Shown in pieces: positions 25,968-35,589 of a stretch of 64,000 nucleotides of DNA. A program made the position numbers and the translations under genes. Source of the stretch: CAZUGO01 sp964619935 (GTDB lineage: Bacteria > Planctomycetota > Phycisphaerae > UBA1845 > CAIVHJ01); NCBI GenBank assembly GCA_964619935.1, contig CAZUGO010000047.1:33858-97857 (forward strand), given 5' to 3'. Below the pieces are notes generated by a model. It saw nothing but the letters and a program-made list of their open reading frames with translations. It searched no databases and had not been told where the DNA came from. Positions within the stretch are counted from its first letter, which is position 1; each line of letters begins with the position of its first letter.

Positions 25968-26735
25968 TTATTCCTCGTCCGTCGCCGACTTATCGGACAC
26001 CCCGTGGGTGATGTCCAGAAAGGTGACCTCACGCGGGCATCCCAGGCGCAGCGGCATCAGCCGGGCACTGCCCAATCCACTACTGACGTGCAAGTGCACC
26101 CCGCGGTGCCGGTTCAGACCGTATGCATAACGCCACTCCAGGCCGGAGAACCCGGGCGACAACGGCCCGATCCACGGGAGTCGAATCTGGCCCCCGTGGG
26201 TATCGCCGGCCAGCAGCACATCGACCCTGCCCGGGGGCAGCGAATAGACGGCGTGCGGATAGTGTGACAGCAACACGGTGCAGGTCCCTTCATCGATATC
26301 GCGCAGGGCCGCTGGTAAATCCCAGGTCGACATCGACCGACCTTCGATGCCGGCCAGCGCGATCGGCTGTCCGTCGTGGTGCAAGAGCACGTGTTCATTG
26401 CTCAGAATACGGACCCGTGAGGACAGCACCTCGCCGATCGCCGCACCATCGTGATTGCCCAAGACGCCGAAGCAGCCCAGCGGTGGCCGGTGGGCACCGA
26501 GCAGTTCCAGGATGGCCGCACCGACCTGCTGCGGACAACTGCCTTGATCTCCATAATCACCGGTGATGACCACCAGGTCGGGAGCCGCCTCCTGCAGGCA
26601 GCCGGGCACGCCCCGCAGTGCCCGGGTCCAACGGCGAAAGTGAATGTCACTGAGGTGGGCAATGCGCAGCGGCCGGCAGGGCGCAGCGAACCGGAGTCTG
26701 CGAATGACGTGATGCCTGACGGCCAAACGGGACAC
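25968..26735 (-). CDS. Calcineurin-like metallophosphoesterase
   Basis: A 255-residue enzyme with all dinuclear-metal motifs of the family in order: HLSDIH, GDYGD, GNHD, SHYPH and GDTHGGQ. It is close to the YkuE/UDP-2,3-diacylglucosamine-type group of phosphohydrolases. The substrate is unknown. The start is a GTG. It lies 30 bp downstream of the TIM-barrel gene on the same strand, suggesting co-transcription. Confidence 0.88.
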   Translation of the reverse strand: MSRLAVRHHVIRRLRFAAPCRPLRIAHLSDIHFRRWTRALRGVPGCLQEAAPDLVVITGDYGDQGSCPQQVGAAILELLGAHRPPLGCFGVLGNHDGAAIGEVLSSRVRILSNEHVLLHHDGQPIALAGIEGRSMSTWDLPAALRDIDEGTCTVLLSHYPHAVYSLPPGRVDVLLAGDTHGGQIRLPWIGPLSPGFSGLEWRYAYGLNRHRGVHLHVSSGLGSARLMPLRLGCPREVTFLDITHGVSDKSATDEE

Positions 26736-26765
26736 GCTGTGGACACTCCGCCGCCCCGGGGGCGA

Positions 26766-27569
26766 TCAATCGGACACGAGCAACCGCAGGGACCGGGCCA
26801 CGCGGTCCAGGCCACCGACCCCGTCGGCAATGACCGGACCGGCGTATCCGATGTCTTCCAGCACCTGCCGGATCCGCGGCAGGTTTCCAGGAGGCGGCAT
26901 GGCGCGTTCTTCGCGTGTGCTCGGCGGAGGACACGTATAGCAGATCGCCGCCACCCGCCGCCCCAGGATGGCCAGCCAGTCGTGAGCACACCCGTGGACC
27001 TGAAGGTCGTTCAGATTGACCGCCACGCCGACGGCGGATGAATGAAAGTCGTCCACCACCCGGCGGACTTCCAACGGCGACATCAGGAAGCGATGGCTGC
27101 CGGCGGCGATGGCCAGGGTCAGCCCCAGGGTCTCGGCCCGGTCCAGCAGCGCCGCCACCCCTTCGATCATCCGTTCCATGGCTTGCTCGTAGGACACCAG
27201 GCCGTCGACGCCGCGCCTGGGATACAACACCCCACACGAAATCCGCACGACCGCGGCGCCGAACCAGGCGGCGCGGTCCAGCAAAGCCTCCGCGATCTGA
27301 ACGGCCGCCTGCCGCGCAGCGGGGGAATTCGAGGCAAACGCGTACTTGCCGTGCAGCGGGCTGGACACACAGCACACCTGCACCCCGCGGGCTGCGAACT
27401 GGGCGGCTTCCGCCGCACAGGCCTCCTGCGGCGCGGACAGGTCCAGCGAGCCGCCGACGGAAAAGCACAGTTCAATGCCGTGTAGGCCCGCCGTGGCACA
27501 GGCATCGGCCAGTCGAACGCCGGACAGGTCCACTCCGAACATGTGCGAAGAAAAACACAGCCGCGTCAT
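26766..27569 (-). CDS. Xylose-isomerase-like TIM-barrel protein, metal ligands apparently lost
   Basis: A 267-residue protein with the sugar phosphate isomerase/epimerase fold: RLCFSSHMFGVDL at strand 1, GIELCFS, GVQVCCVSSP, and a C-terminal GYAGPVIADG. In active members the four metal ligands come from LENH, a D in the following strand, H in the VHxKD strand, and a late E. Here these read LAIAAGSH, VAVNLNDL, AAICYTC and VIADG, so all four seem replaced. It may be a binding protein rather than an isomerase. The start is the ATG ten bases after GGAGGT, not the upstream GTG. Confidence 0.7.
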   Translation of the reverse strand: MTRLCFSSHMFGVDLSGVRLADACATAGLHGIELCFSVGGSLDLSAPQEACAAEAAQFAARGVQVCCVSSPLHGKYAFASNSPAARQAAVQIAEALLDRAAWFGAAVVRISCGVLYPRRGVDGLVSYEQAMERMIEGVAALLDRAETLGLTLAIAAGSHRFLMSPLEVRRVVDDFHSSAVGVAVNLNDLQVHGCAHDWLAILGRRVAAICYTCPPPSTREERAMPPPGNLPRIRQVLEDIGYAGPVIADGVGGLDRVARSLRLLVSD

Positions 27570-27655
27570 CCCAGGTCTCACCTCCCGCGTTGCCCGTCGA
27601 TGGTGTGGTCATTATACTGGCCGGTTCCACAACCCCATAAGGCGAGCGCCGCGAC

Positions 27656-29449
27656 ATGCCAATCATCCAGAAACTACCCGACCTGCTGGTCAATAGGATC
27701 GCCGCCGGCGAGGTCATCGAGCGGCCGGCCAGCGTGGTGAAAGAACTGCTCGAAAACGCCCTTGACGCCGGGGCCGGGCGGATCGTGCTGACCATCGAGG
27801 ACGGCGGCCGCAAGCGGATTCGGGTGGTGGACGACGGCTGCGGCATTGCGTCCGAACAACTGGAACTGGCGGTCACGCCGCACGCCACCAGCAAACTGCG
27901 ATCCGAGGCGGATCTGTACAACATTCACACCCTGGGCTTCCGCGGGGAGGCCCTGGCCAGCATCGGGGCGGTAGCCCACCTGCGCATCGTCTCGCGGACG
28001 CCTGATGCCCTCGAGGGGGCCGAGATCAGGGTTGTCGGCGAACGGGTCGAATCACGGCGGGCCGCCGGCTGCGCCCCGGGGACCTCGGTGGAGATCCGAG
28101 ACCTGTTCTTCAACGTCCCGGCACGCCGCAAGTTTCTGCGGGGCGCGAACACCGAATTCGGACACATCCAGGAGCAACTGGCCCGGCTGGCCTTGCCTAA
28201 CCACGCGGTGGACTTTGAGTTCCACAGCGGCCAGCGCACGGTCAAGCAACTGCGCCGGTGCGCCCATCCGCTGGAGCGGATCGCCGCGTTTTATGGCGAG
28301 GACCTGGCCCACCAACTGATTCCCGTGGAGCGCGACGAGCGCGGGCTGCGGATCACCGGGTACCTGGGCCAACCCTCGATGAGCCGGGCCACCGGCCAGG
28401 GTCAGTACGTGTTCCTCAACGGCCGGTTCATTCGCGACCGCTTGGTGGGGCACGCCATCAAGGAGGCGTACCGCGGCCTGCTCGAACATGCCCGCCATCC
28501 GGTGGTCTTCCTCATGCTCGGAATCGACCCGGCGGAGGTCGACGTCAACGTGCACCCCACCAAAATCGAGGTCCGCTGGCAGGACGCCAACCGGGTCTAC
28601 ACCCAAGTGCTGTCGGCGCTGCGCGAGACGCTGCTGCGGTCGGACTTGACCCCCGCGCTGCGGCCGCCGCCGCCGGCCGCGTCGCCCCAGGCCCAGCAGC
28701 AGGAACGGCAACGCATCGCCGATTTCTTCAAGAGCCTGCCGCCGCCGGGGACCGGCGAACCGGCAGCCGGCGGTTTGACCTTTCGTCCGTCCGTTCCTGG
28801 GCCCGGGCGTCTGGAGCAAGCCCTGGAATTCCAGTCGGGGCCGACGCCGGCTGCTGCGCCGCCGCCAGCGCCGCCCGCCGCCCCGCCGGCCATTCAACTC
28901 CATCGCACCTATCTGGTCGCCGAGAGTCCCGAAGGCCTGTTGATCATCGACCAGCATGCCTTGCACGAGCGCATCATTTACGATCAACTGAAGCAGCGGC
29001 TGACCGACGGCGCCCTGGAGTCCCAGCGCCTGCTGATCCCCGAGACCGTCGAGCTGACCCCGCAGCAGATCGCGGTGTTGGAGCGCAGCCACCCCTTGCT
29101 GGCCCAGCTCGGTATCGAGCTGTCCCGCTACGGCAGTACCACCATGGCGATCCAGAGTTTTCCGTCGATCCTCAGCGCGGTGGCGGCCAGCGGGTTTCTG
29201 AGCGACCTGGTCGATCGACTCAGCGAGGGAGGCAACCACCCGAACACCGAAGTATTGATCCACAGTCTGCTGGACATGATGGCCTGCAAGGCCGCGGTCA
29301 AGGCCGGCGATCCGCTGACCCCCCAGGAAGTGCAATCGCTCATCGCGCAACGAACCGCGGTGGAGAAGAGCAGCAACTGCCCCCATGGCCGGCCGACCAC
29401 CCTGCGGTTCACCCTGGCCGACCTGGAGCGGCAATTCAAACGGAGCTGA
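27656..29449 (+). CDS. mutL: DNA mismatch repair protein MutL
   Basis: A 597-residue mismatch repair ATPase and nicking endonuclease. The N-terminal GHKL ATPase is complete (IAAGEVIERPASVVKELLEN, DDGCGI, HATSKL, TLGFRGEALASI). A Pro/Ala-rich linker runs from about 335 to 420. The C-terminal domain has the endonuclease motif DQHALHERIIYD near residue 431, whose last acidic residue is Asp rather than the usual Glu, plus ACKAAVKAG and CPHGRP. It is therefore the nicking type found in bacteria without MutH. It converges with the next gene, only 3 bp between stops. Confidence 0.97.
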   Translation: MPIIQKLPDLLVNRIAAGEVIERPASVVKELLENALDAGAGRIVLTIEDGGRKRIRVVDDGCGIASEQLELAVTPHATSKLRSEADLYNIHTLGFRGEALASIGAVAHLRIVSRTPDALEGAEIRVVGERVESRRAAGCAPGTSVEIRDLFFNVPARRKFLRGANTEFGHIQEQLARLALPNHAVDFEFHSGQRTVKQLRRCAHPLERIAAFYGEDLAHQLIPVERDERGLRITGYLGQPSMSRATGQGQYVFLNGRFIRDRLVGHAIKEAYRGLLEHARHPVVFLMLGIDPAEVDVNVHPTKIEVRWQDANRVYTQVLSALRETLLRSDLTPALRPPPPAASPQAQQQERQRIADFFKSLPPPGTGEPAAGGLTFRPSVPGPGRLEQALEFQSGPTPAAAPPPAPPAAPPAIQLHRTYLVAESPEGLLIIDQHALHERIIYDQLKQRLTDGALESQRLLIPETVELTPQQIAVLERSHPLLAQLGIELSRYGSTTMAIQSFPSILSAVAASGFLSDLVDRLSEGGNHPNTEVLIHSLLDMMACKAAVKAGDPLTPQEVQSLIAQRTAVEKSSNCPHGRPTTLRFTLADLERQFKRS

Positions 29450-29452
29450 CGC

Positions 29453-30919
29453 TCAAGGCGCCGCCGGCGACCGACCCGCTTCGGCGCCCTTCGTGGCGGG
29501 CGCCGCCGCGGGTGCCAGGTTGGCGCGCAACGCTTCGGGCGAATAGCTGATCGCCAGCCAACCGCTGGTCACCAGCAGCGCCGGCCCATAGACCCCGTAT
29601 TGGACATACCAAATGCCGTCGTAGGACTTCCGCAGCACCGGAGCAATCATCCGATCGGGATGGTCACGAGCCGCCTGATCCAGGCGGGCACCGCAATAAT
29701 CGAGGATGTGCCCCAGCGTCCGGCTGACTTTGGCCGAATCGCCCTTGATCTCGATCAAAAGGGTGTACATCAGCGGCAGGCCCAATGGATGCGGCGGGTA
29801 GTTGTGCAGGATCGTGTGGTCGCCCAGGTGGTCCAGCAGGTCGCGCTGCACGTCGATGCCCTGCTGCTTCACCAGCTCGTTCCAAAAGGTATTGATTCGC
29901 AGGCGATCACCGAGGTTGTGCAGCGCCAGGTAGGTCGACGCCAGGCGCTGCAGCAGCACGGCGGCATCGCTGTGCACGACGGCGTAGCGGGAGGCGTCGG
30001 CCGGAACCATCTGACGATGAGCGGCGCTGTACTGACCTGGGTCGGAGATGTGGGTCAGTTGAGTGGCGCCCTCCTGGTGGCGAAAGGCTGAACTGAACAC
30101 GGCCCGATCGGCACCCACGGTCCAGAGGTACTGGGCGGTCCGCGCGGCAGCCAGACCGTCCAGGACGTCTTCCAGCCGGGATCGGGCGTTGTCGCCCACC
30201 CGCCGCAACAATCCCGGGACATCCAGGTACACCTCCAGGGACGACTGGGCACCCCTGGCCTGCTGATGACCCGCAACAAACCACTCGCGCCCGACAATAC
30301 TTTCATTATTATGTTCCAGGGCACCGACGACCTGCTCGGCAGACCCGGGGCCCAGGCTGATCACGAACACCTCGCCCACCTGCCCCCAGCACCAGGTGGC
30401 CCATTCCGGCGCCGTGGTGTCCACCAGGCGGTGCAGCGTGTGGCCCAGGACGTCGACGGTATCGATGGTGCCGCGCTGCTCGTTGGTGTACATGCTCAGG
30501 AAGTGCTGAATCCGTTCACGGACCGCTGGATCAGCGCTGCCGGTCTGCAGCACCAGCGACATCGCCAGACGATCGAGTTGGTTGCTGTCGGACCCACGAC
30601 TTGTGAAGTGGATATCGTGCAGGATGTAAGCCCGCGGATAGCGGTGCACCACCGGCCAGCAGTACACCAAGTCCAGCAGGACGCGCGTCGGGGTCGCGGA
30701 ATCACCCACCAGGCCCATCTGGCGGACCCGCGCCAGCATGTCAACCAGCCGTTCGGCGCTGGAGGTATGAGCCGGGTCGGGATCATCGGCGTCCAGGTAG
30801 ACGGCGGCCAGCGCTTCCGCCGGCGTGCTGTGCAGCAGCGCCTGCGGTATCGCCGCGGCCGATCCCGCGGCGACGCCGCAGACGAACACACTGAGCAAGA
30901 CTCGATCAGCAACTGACAT
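29453..30919 (-). CDS. Exported protein of unknown function
   Basis: A 488-residue protein with a signal peptide (LLSVFVCGVAAGSAAAIPQ) and no transmembrane helix after it. I recognise no named domain. The alternation of beta strands and helices, with phrases such as GVYGPALLVTSGWLAISYS near the C-terminus, loosely recalls DUF3352-type periplasmic proteins. The last 20 residues are Ala/Pro-rich. GGAG eight bases before the ATG supports the start. It follows nrnA by 60 bp on the same strand. Confidence 0.6.
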   Translation of the reverse strand: MSVADRVLLSVFVCGVAAGSAAAIPQALLHSTPAEALAAVYLDADDPDPAHTSSAERLVDMLARVRQMGLVGDSATPTRVLLDLVYCWPVVHRYPRAYILHDIHFTSRGSDSNQLDRLAMSLVLQTGSADPAVRERIQHFLSMYTNEQRGTIDTVDVLGHTLHRLVDTTAPEWATWCWGQVGEVFVISLGPGSAEQVVGALEHNNESIVGREWFVAGHQQARGAQSSLEVYLDVPGLLRRVGDNARSRLEDVLDGLAAARTAQYLWTVGADRAVFSSAFRHQEGATQLTHISDPGQYSAAHRQMVPADASRYAVVHSDAAVLLQRLASTYLALHNLGDRLRINTFWNELVKQQGIDVQRDLLDHLGDHTILHNYPPHPLGLPLMYTLLIEIKGDSAKVSRTLGHILDYCGARLDQAARDHPDRMIAPVLRKSYDGIWYVQYGVYGPALLVTSGWLAISYSPEALRANLAPAAAPATKGAEAGRSPAAP

Positions 30920-30979
30920 GAGCGGCTCCTCTTCGTGGGTAACGATGAGCCGGCAAGCGCCGGCTCGCTTGCCTGGGTA

Positions 30980-31969
30980 TTATGGGAGTGCCTCCAGCAG
31001 CAACTCAAGAATCCGGGGCTGCACCTCGGCCAGCGAACCGCCGAGCCGAACGCCCGCCGCCCGCGCATGACCGCCGCCGCCCAACGTGGCGGCGATCGCC
31101 GCGCAATCGACGACCTGCCGGCTCCGCAGGCTGACCTTGATGCCGCCGTCGGGCAGTTCCATGAGCAGCGCCGATGCCTCGATGTCGCTGAGCCGTTGGG
31201 GCTCTTGCACGAGTTCATCCAGATCCGACGTCTGGGCGCCGCACTCCTGGATCATGAGCCGGGTCACTATCACCAGCGCCACGCGATCCTCGGCGTACAT
31301 CTCCAGCCCTTGGAGCATCCGCCCGATCAGCCGCAGCCGGGCCGGCGTGTCGCGCAGACAATAGGCCCGATAGAGCACGTCCGGCTGAACCCCGAGATCG
31401 ATCATCCGCGCGGCCATGCGCAGGGTCCGCCCGTCGGTGTTGGAGAAGCGGAACCATCCGGTATCGGTGGCCATGCCGCTGAACAGCGCTTCGGCAGTGG
31501 GTCCATCGATGGCCCAGCCCATCAGATCGGCAAGTTCGGCCACCAGCAGGCAGGCCGATGACGCTCCCGGATCAATGATCGCGCAGTCGGCAATGTCATC
31601 GCGGGTCAGGTGGTGATCGACGGCCAGCACGCCGCCCTGATGACGTTGCAACTGAGCCGCCAGCGGGCCTAACTGCGCCCGGGCACAAGTGTCCACCAGA
31701 ACGATGCCGTCGGTGGGCTGCATCAAGGCCGGGACGTCGTCGGCCGTCCACTGCCGCACCACCGCATGGCCGAGCAGGCGGTCGAGGCCGGGCGACACCG
31801 CTTCAAAGAGCACCGCCGTGGCTGCGCTGCCGGCGGCACGAAGCATCCGGCACAGGCCCACCAGCGCGCCGATGGCGTCGCCGTCCGCCCGTTCGTGTGC
31901 GAACAGCCAAATCCGCGGCCGAGGGTCCAGCCATGCCCGCACCTGCGCTGCCGTTTTCCGGTCAGCCAT
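30980..31969 (-). CDS. nrnA: DHH/DHHA1 oligoribonuclease / pAp phosphatase (NrnA-like)
   Basis: A 329-residue cytoplasmic phosphoesterase of the RecJ-like DHH superfamily. Motifs in order are HERADGDAIGA (motif I), VDTCA, AVDHH (the DHH motif), ATDTGWFRFSN, and the DHHA1 signature GGGGHARAAG. Family members degrade nano-RNA and dephosphorylate pAp. The start MADRKTAAQ overlaps the ribF stop by 8 bp, so the two are translationally coupled. This pairing recalls the rbfA-nrnA-truB-ribF neighbourhood of many bacteria. Confidence 0.92.
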   Translation of the reverse strand: MADRKTAAQVRAWLDPRPRIWLFAHERADGDAIGALVGLCRMLRAAGSAATAVLFEAVSPGLDRLLGHAVVRQWTADDVPALMQPTDGIVLVDTCARAQLGPLAAQLQRHQGGVLAVDHHLTRDDIADCAIIDPGASSACLLVAELADLMGWAIDGPTAEALFSGMATDTGWFRFSNTDGRTLRMAARMIDLGVQPDVLYRAYCLRDTPARLRLIGRMLQGLEMYAEDRVALVIVTRLMIQECGAQTSDLDELVQEPQRLSDIEASALLMELPDGGIKVSLRSRQVVDCAAIAATLGGGGHARAAGVRLGGSLAEVQPRILELLLEALP

Positions 31970-32927
31970 CCTCGCCCTCGATTTCGTCGCCGAACTCCGC
32001 CCGCGCCGCGACCGCCCGGACGTCCGTTGCAATCTGGCGCTTGAGGGCATCAATCGAGTCGAACTTGCGCTGCGGCCGCAGGAACTCCGTGAACTCCAGG
32101 GTCACCATTCGATCGTACAGCGGCCCTTGGTGACCGATCAAATGGGCTTCCACCTGCAACCGACCGCCGTCGAATGTCGGCGTGGTTCCGATGCTGATGG
32201 CCGCGGAAAACGAGTGCCGGCCGATGCGGCCGCGCCCGGCATAAACGCCTTCGGCCGGCAGCAATTCGCCGACCTCGCCAAGATTGGCCGTCGGAAAGCC
32301 CAGCGACTCACCCCGGCGGTGCCCGGGCTGCACCACGCCATGCACGGCGTAGGGACGGCCTAGACAATAGCGCGCCCGCCGAACCTGACCTTGACTGACC
32401 AGCCGCCGGACCAGCGAACTCGAAATCGGCAGCGACTCGCCCGCCACGATCTGCAGGGTGACCGGTTCCACCACGGTGGTTCGAAATCCGAATCGGTCGC
32501 CCAGCGCGCAAAGTAACTCCACCGTGCCCTCGCGCCCCTTGCCGAAACCGAAGGAGCGACCCTCGACCACGGCACCCGGCCGAAAACGACCGACGATGCT
32601 TTCCTCGACGAACCTTTGGGGCGGCATGGCCAGCAAATCCGGATCACTGCGGGCCACCACGACATGGTCGGCACCCGCCTGCCGCAAACGGCGTGTCCGC
32701 CTGCCCACCGACATCAAGGTCGCCGGGGCCCGCTGCGGCGCCACGATGGCCAGCGGGTGAGGATCGAAGGTCAGTACCACCAGGGGTGCGGCGGTCTCGG
32801 CGGCAAACATGCCCGCCTGGGCGATGATCTGCTGATGACCCCGGTGCACGCCGTCAAAGTTGCCGATGGTCAGCACGCAGCCGTGCAGATCCGGACCCAC
32901 CTGTTCCAATCCCGCGATCACCGCCAT
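31962..32927 (-). CDS. ribF: Bifunctional riboflavin kinase / FAD synthetase
   Basis: A 321-residue enzyme that converts riboflavin to FMN and FAD. The N-terminal adenylyltransferase has TIGNFDGVHRGHQQII and FDPHP. ISSSLVRRLVSQG marks the linker. The C-terminal kinase has GRPYAVHGVVQPGHRRG, LGFPTANL and VYAGRGRIG. The start at MAVIAGLEQVG is preceded by GAGG at a six-base spacing; the upstream 20 codons are rejected. The FAD synthetase and kinase halves both look intact. Confidence 0.95.
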   Translation of the reverse strand: MAVIAGLEQVGPDLHGCVLTIGNFDGVHRGHQQIIAQAGMFAAETAAPLVVLTFDPHPLAIVAPQRAPATLMSVGRRTRRLRQAGADHVVVARSDPDLLAMPPQRFVEESIVGRFRPGAVVEGRSFGFGKGREGTVELLCALGDRFGFRTTVVEPVTLQIVAGESLPISSSLVRRLVSQGQVRRARYCLGRPYAVHGVVQPGHRRGESLGFPTANLGEVGELLPAEGVYAGRGRIGRHSFSAAISIGTTPTFDGGRLQVEAHLIGHQGPLYDRMVTLEFTEFLRPQRKFDSIDALKRQIATDVRAVAARAEFGDEIEGEDG

Positions 32928-33077
32928 GGTCAACCTCAAACCCGTGGATACGCCGCGCGCCCCACAGGATAAGGCACCCGCAGGCAACCTTCAATGGAGA
33001 CCAACGTTGATGGCGCTCGCGGCGTGCGAACCGGACTCGGCCCGCCGGCGCTGGGGTGTGACCGAACTCGGCTGGTT

Positions 33078-34700
33078 TCAGCGGCTGGGGTCGGCCGGGG
33101 AATCGGAGACCTGATTCCAATAGTGGTTGTAGCTGCCGGGGAGTTGATCCTGAATATCCAGCGGCAACTCGGCGTGTGGTTTAGCAGGTGCGTTGGGCCG
33201 TTGCCGCGGTGGACCGCCCGTCGCCGGGCGGTCGCCGGTGTGACCGGCAAACAGCGCGTCTTGTTCATAACCTGAGGGTCCAAACACGAATTGATCGACG
33301 TAATCCCCTTCTTTGCATGGTCGCAGACGTTCGGTGATCACGGCCATTTGACGCTCCAGAAACTGCGGCTCGCACGGCTCGTTCTGCAAGGCCACCGGCC
33401 GCCCACTGACCAATTCATAGGCGCTTGGTTCCGACCGGGGGAAGGCAACCTGTTCGCCGGCGAGGACACCCAGGTTCACGTCCAACCCAGCAGCCTCCAG
33501 CGCTGCGACATCGACTTGCGGCTGAACCACCCGCTGAACCGGACGGGGCGGGCTGGCCGCAGCCGGCCCGCGCTTCGGCGCCGGTTTGGCCATGGTCACC
33601 GCGACGGGCGCCGTGGGCGGTGTCAGCGGACTGGCCAGCGCGGCTGGATTCGTCGGCACCGCGTAGTGTTTGAGCACCTCCCAATCCGCATCGGCCACCA
33701 CGGCCTTGGCCGGTTCCACCGGGCGGAGGTCGGCCGTCGCGGTCGGTGCTGCCGCCGTCACCGGCGGGGCGATCGGGACCGCTTGAAGCACCGCCACGCC
33801 ACTCTGCGGCGCCGGGCTCGGGGTCGGTTGGCGCACCGCAGACACCACCGCTGGCGCGGCTTTCGGCGCGGCCGCCAGGGAACCCGGTGCCACCGGCGGC
33901 GCGACGCGCGCGGCCGGCACAATGGACCGCACCGCGAGCGCGGCCGGCGGTTCCGCCTCGGGAGCGGGAACCGGTTTGCGAATGCCCGCGGCGGCCAAGC
34001 CCTCAGTCAACTGCGCACGGGCCTGGGCCAGCTCCGGATCGAGGTCCAGGGCCCTCTGGAACGAATCATGAGCCTGGCGGGTCAGGCCTTGAGCCTTGTA
34101 CATCATCCCCATGTTGTAGTGGGCCATGGCATCACCCAGGACGCTTTGGAACTGGGTGAAGGCCGCGTCGTAGCGCCCCTGCTTGACCATCACGATCGCC
34201 AGATTCATGTGCACCCGCTCGTAGCCGGGGCTGAGGCGGGCCGCCTGCTGCAGTTCGGCTTCGGCATCGGCCCAGCGCTTCTGGAGCATCAGGCTGAACG
34301 CCAGGTTGTTGTACAACGACGGCTGGTCGGGTGCCAGTCGGATGGCTTCCCGGAAGCACGCGTCGGCCTCCTGATACTGCCCGGTCTTGTTCAGGCAGAT
34401 CCCCAGTCGGTTGTACGCCGGCACGAACTCCGGGCTGCCGACAATCGCCTTGCGGTACTGCAACATCGCCTTGCCCAGTTGGTTCTGCTTCTCAAACAAC
34501 TGGCCCGCGGCCAAATGAGTGAACGGCAAGATGGGCTCGCCGGAGTCGTCGCCATCCTCCTCGACGATCTTGTCACGGTTGCGCTGCAGCCAATCGCCGT
34601 CCTCGGCGGTCAGCGGGCGCTCGCTGGTGTGACATCCGATGACCACTGCAAGGCTGCAGATTAGAGCCGCCATCAGGATTGCGTGCGAGGTTCTGACCAT
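33078..34700 (-). CDS. tadD: TadD-like TPR lipoprotein
   Basis: A 540-residue lipoprotein (lipobox VVIGC). Residues about 55-240 hold five or so TPR repeats (QYRKAIVGSPEFVPAYNRLG, CFREAIRLAPDQPSLYNNLA, QLQQAARLSPGYERVHMNLA-type units). A long Pro/Ala-rich linker and a short conserved C-terminal segment follow. TadD acts as a pilotin-like outer-membrane factor for secretin assembly. The gene is the last of the Tad locus. The start is the Met before a lipoprotein signal; 33 upstream in-frame codons are discarded. Confidence 0.8.
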   Translation of the reverse strand: MVRTSHAILMAALICSLAVVIGCHTSERPLTAEDGDWLQRNRDKIVEEDGDDSGEPILPFTHLAAGQLFEKQNQLGKAMLQYRKAIVGSPEFVPAYNRLGICLNKTGQYQEADACFREAIRLAPDQPSLYNNLAFSLMLQKRWADAEAELQQAARLSPGYERVHMNLAIVMVKQGRYDAAFTQFQSVLGDAMAHYNMGMMYKAQGLTRQAHDSFQRALDLDPELAQARAQLTEGLAAAGIRKPVPAPEAEPPAALAVRSIVPAARVAPPVAPGSLAAAPKAAPAVVSAVRQPTPSPAPQSGVAVLQAVPIAPPVTAAAPTATADLRPVEPAKAVVADADWEVLKHYAVPTNPAALASPLTPPTAPVAVTMAKPAPKRGPAAASPPRPVQRVVQPQVDVAALEAAGLDVNLGVLAGEQVAFPRSEPSAYELVSGRPVALQNEPCEPQFLERQMAVITERLRPCKEGDYVDQFVFGPSGYEQDALFAGHTGDRPATGGPPRQRPNAPAKPHAELPLDIQDQLPGSYNHYWNQVSDSPADPSR

Positions 34701-34814
34701 CAGGAGCCCTTTCGAAGCGCGACCAGCCCATCGACCGACCGCATGTTGGAAGTCCCGCGAATCCGGGCGCCGTCTCAGCCGGGCGGCGCCCAGTGCCACG
34801 GCCTCAGACCGTGA

Positions 34815-35342
34815 CTAGTTGCCGCCTTCCGTTCCGAAATCGCCCGACGAACCGCCGAGCAAATCGGTCAGCGCTTCCCTTTCAGGGGCGAAGTGCTGGG
34901 CCTTGACCGAAATGGCCTCGACGGCCTGCAGACCCTGGCCGCGGCTGAGGCCGAGTTCCATTGCGATTCGGTTGTCGGTGATCCCGGATGACGCCAGGTA
35001 CGTCTTCACGGCGTCGATCCGGGCGGTGTTGACCAGCGCATCCGGCGTGTGGGTCTCCAGCCGCAAGGTTCCGCCATCTTTGGCAAGCAGCGCCGCATAG
35101 CGTTCCATCCGCTGCTCGCCCAATGAATTCAATCGTGCGGTGTGCGGAACGAAGTGAAACGACTGCACGGTCATGTTGCTGAGCAAGGCGTTGTCGGCCA
35201 TCGACTGGTGCAACTGATCGCGGTTCACCCGAAAGGCATCGTTGGTGGGCGTGTTCTTGTGGAACGACTCGCCGATGTGCTTGCAGCCGGCGGTGGCGCT
35301 GAACCCGATCAGGACCGGTATCGCGAACTGAATGGCTTTCAT
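34815..35342 (-). CDS. OmpA-like lipoprotein of the Tad locus
   Basis: A 175-residue lipoprotein (SATAGC lipobox). The middle, FHFVPHTARLNSLGEQRMERY through DAVKTYLASSGITDNRIAMEL, follows the strand-helix pattern of OmpA C-terminal peptidoglycan-binding domains but is divergent. It would tether the pilus machinery to the cell wall, an inference from the OmpA-like proteins seen in other tad loci. AAGGAG six bases before the ATG fixes the start. It lies 247 bp after tadC, longer than other gaps in the locus, so it may have its own promoter with tadD. Confidence 0.65.
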   Translation of the reverse strand: MKAIQFAIPVLIGFSATAGCKHIGESFHKNTPTNDAFRVNRDQLHQSMADNALLSNMTVQSFHFVPHTARLNSLGEQRMERYAALLAKDGGTLRLETHTPDALVNTARIDAVKTYLASSGITDNRIAMELGLSRGQGLQAVEAISVKAQHFAPEREALTDLLGGSSGDFGTEGGN

Positions 35343-35589
35343 GTGAGACTCCTTGGCTCGAAGCAGCGCACCTGCAGTGACCGAGCGAAAGGCCGCCCGC
35401 TGCCAGGTCAGGTGCTCTTACCAGGGTATATCGAGCCGCCGGCCCCACTGAATTGAATGATTATCGGTCTGGAACCTGAATTGTGGCCAGCGCGAGTCCC
35501 GGGGCGCCGCCCACCCTCGTGGCACGCCTGCCATCGTAGACCCTCCGCCGGCCGCAGGACATCGCCGCCCCATCCGAGCGCCGGCCGGC

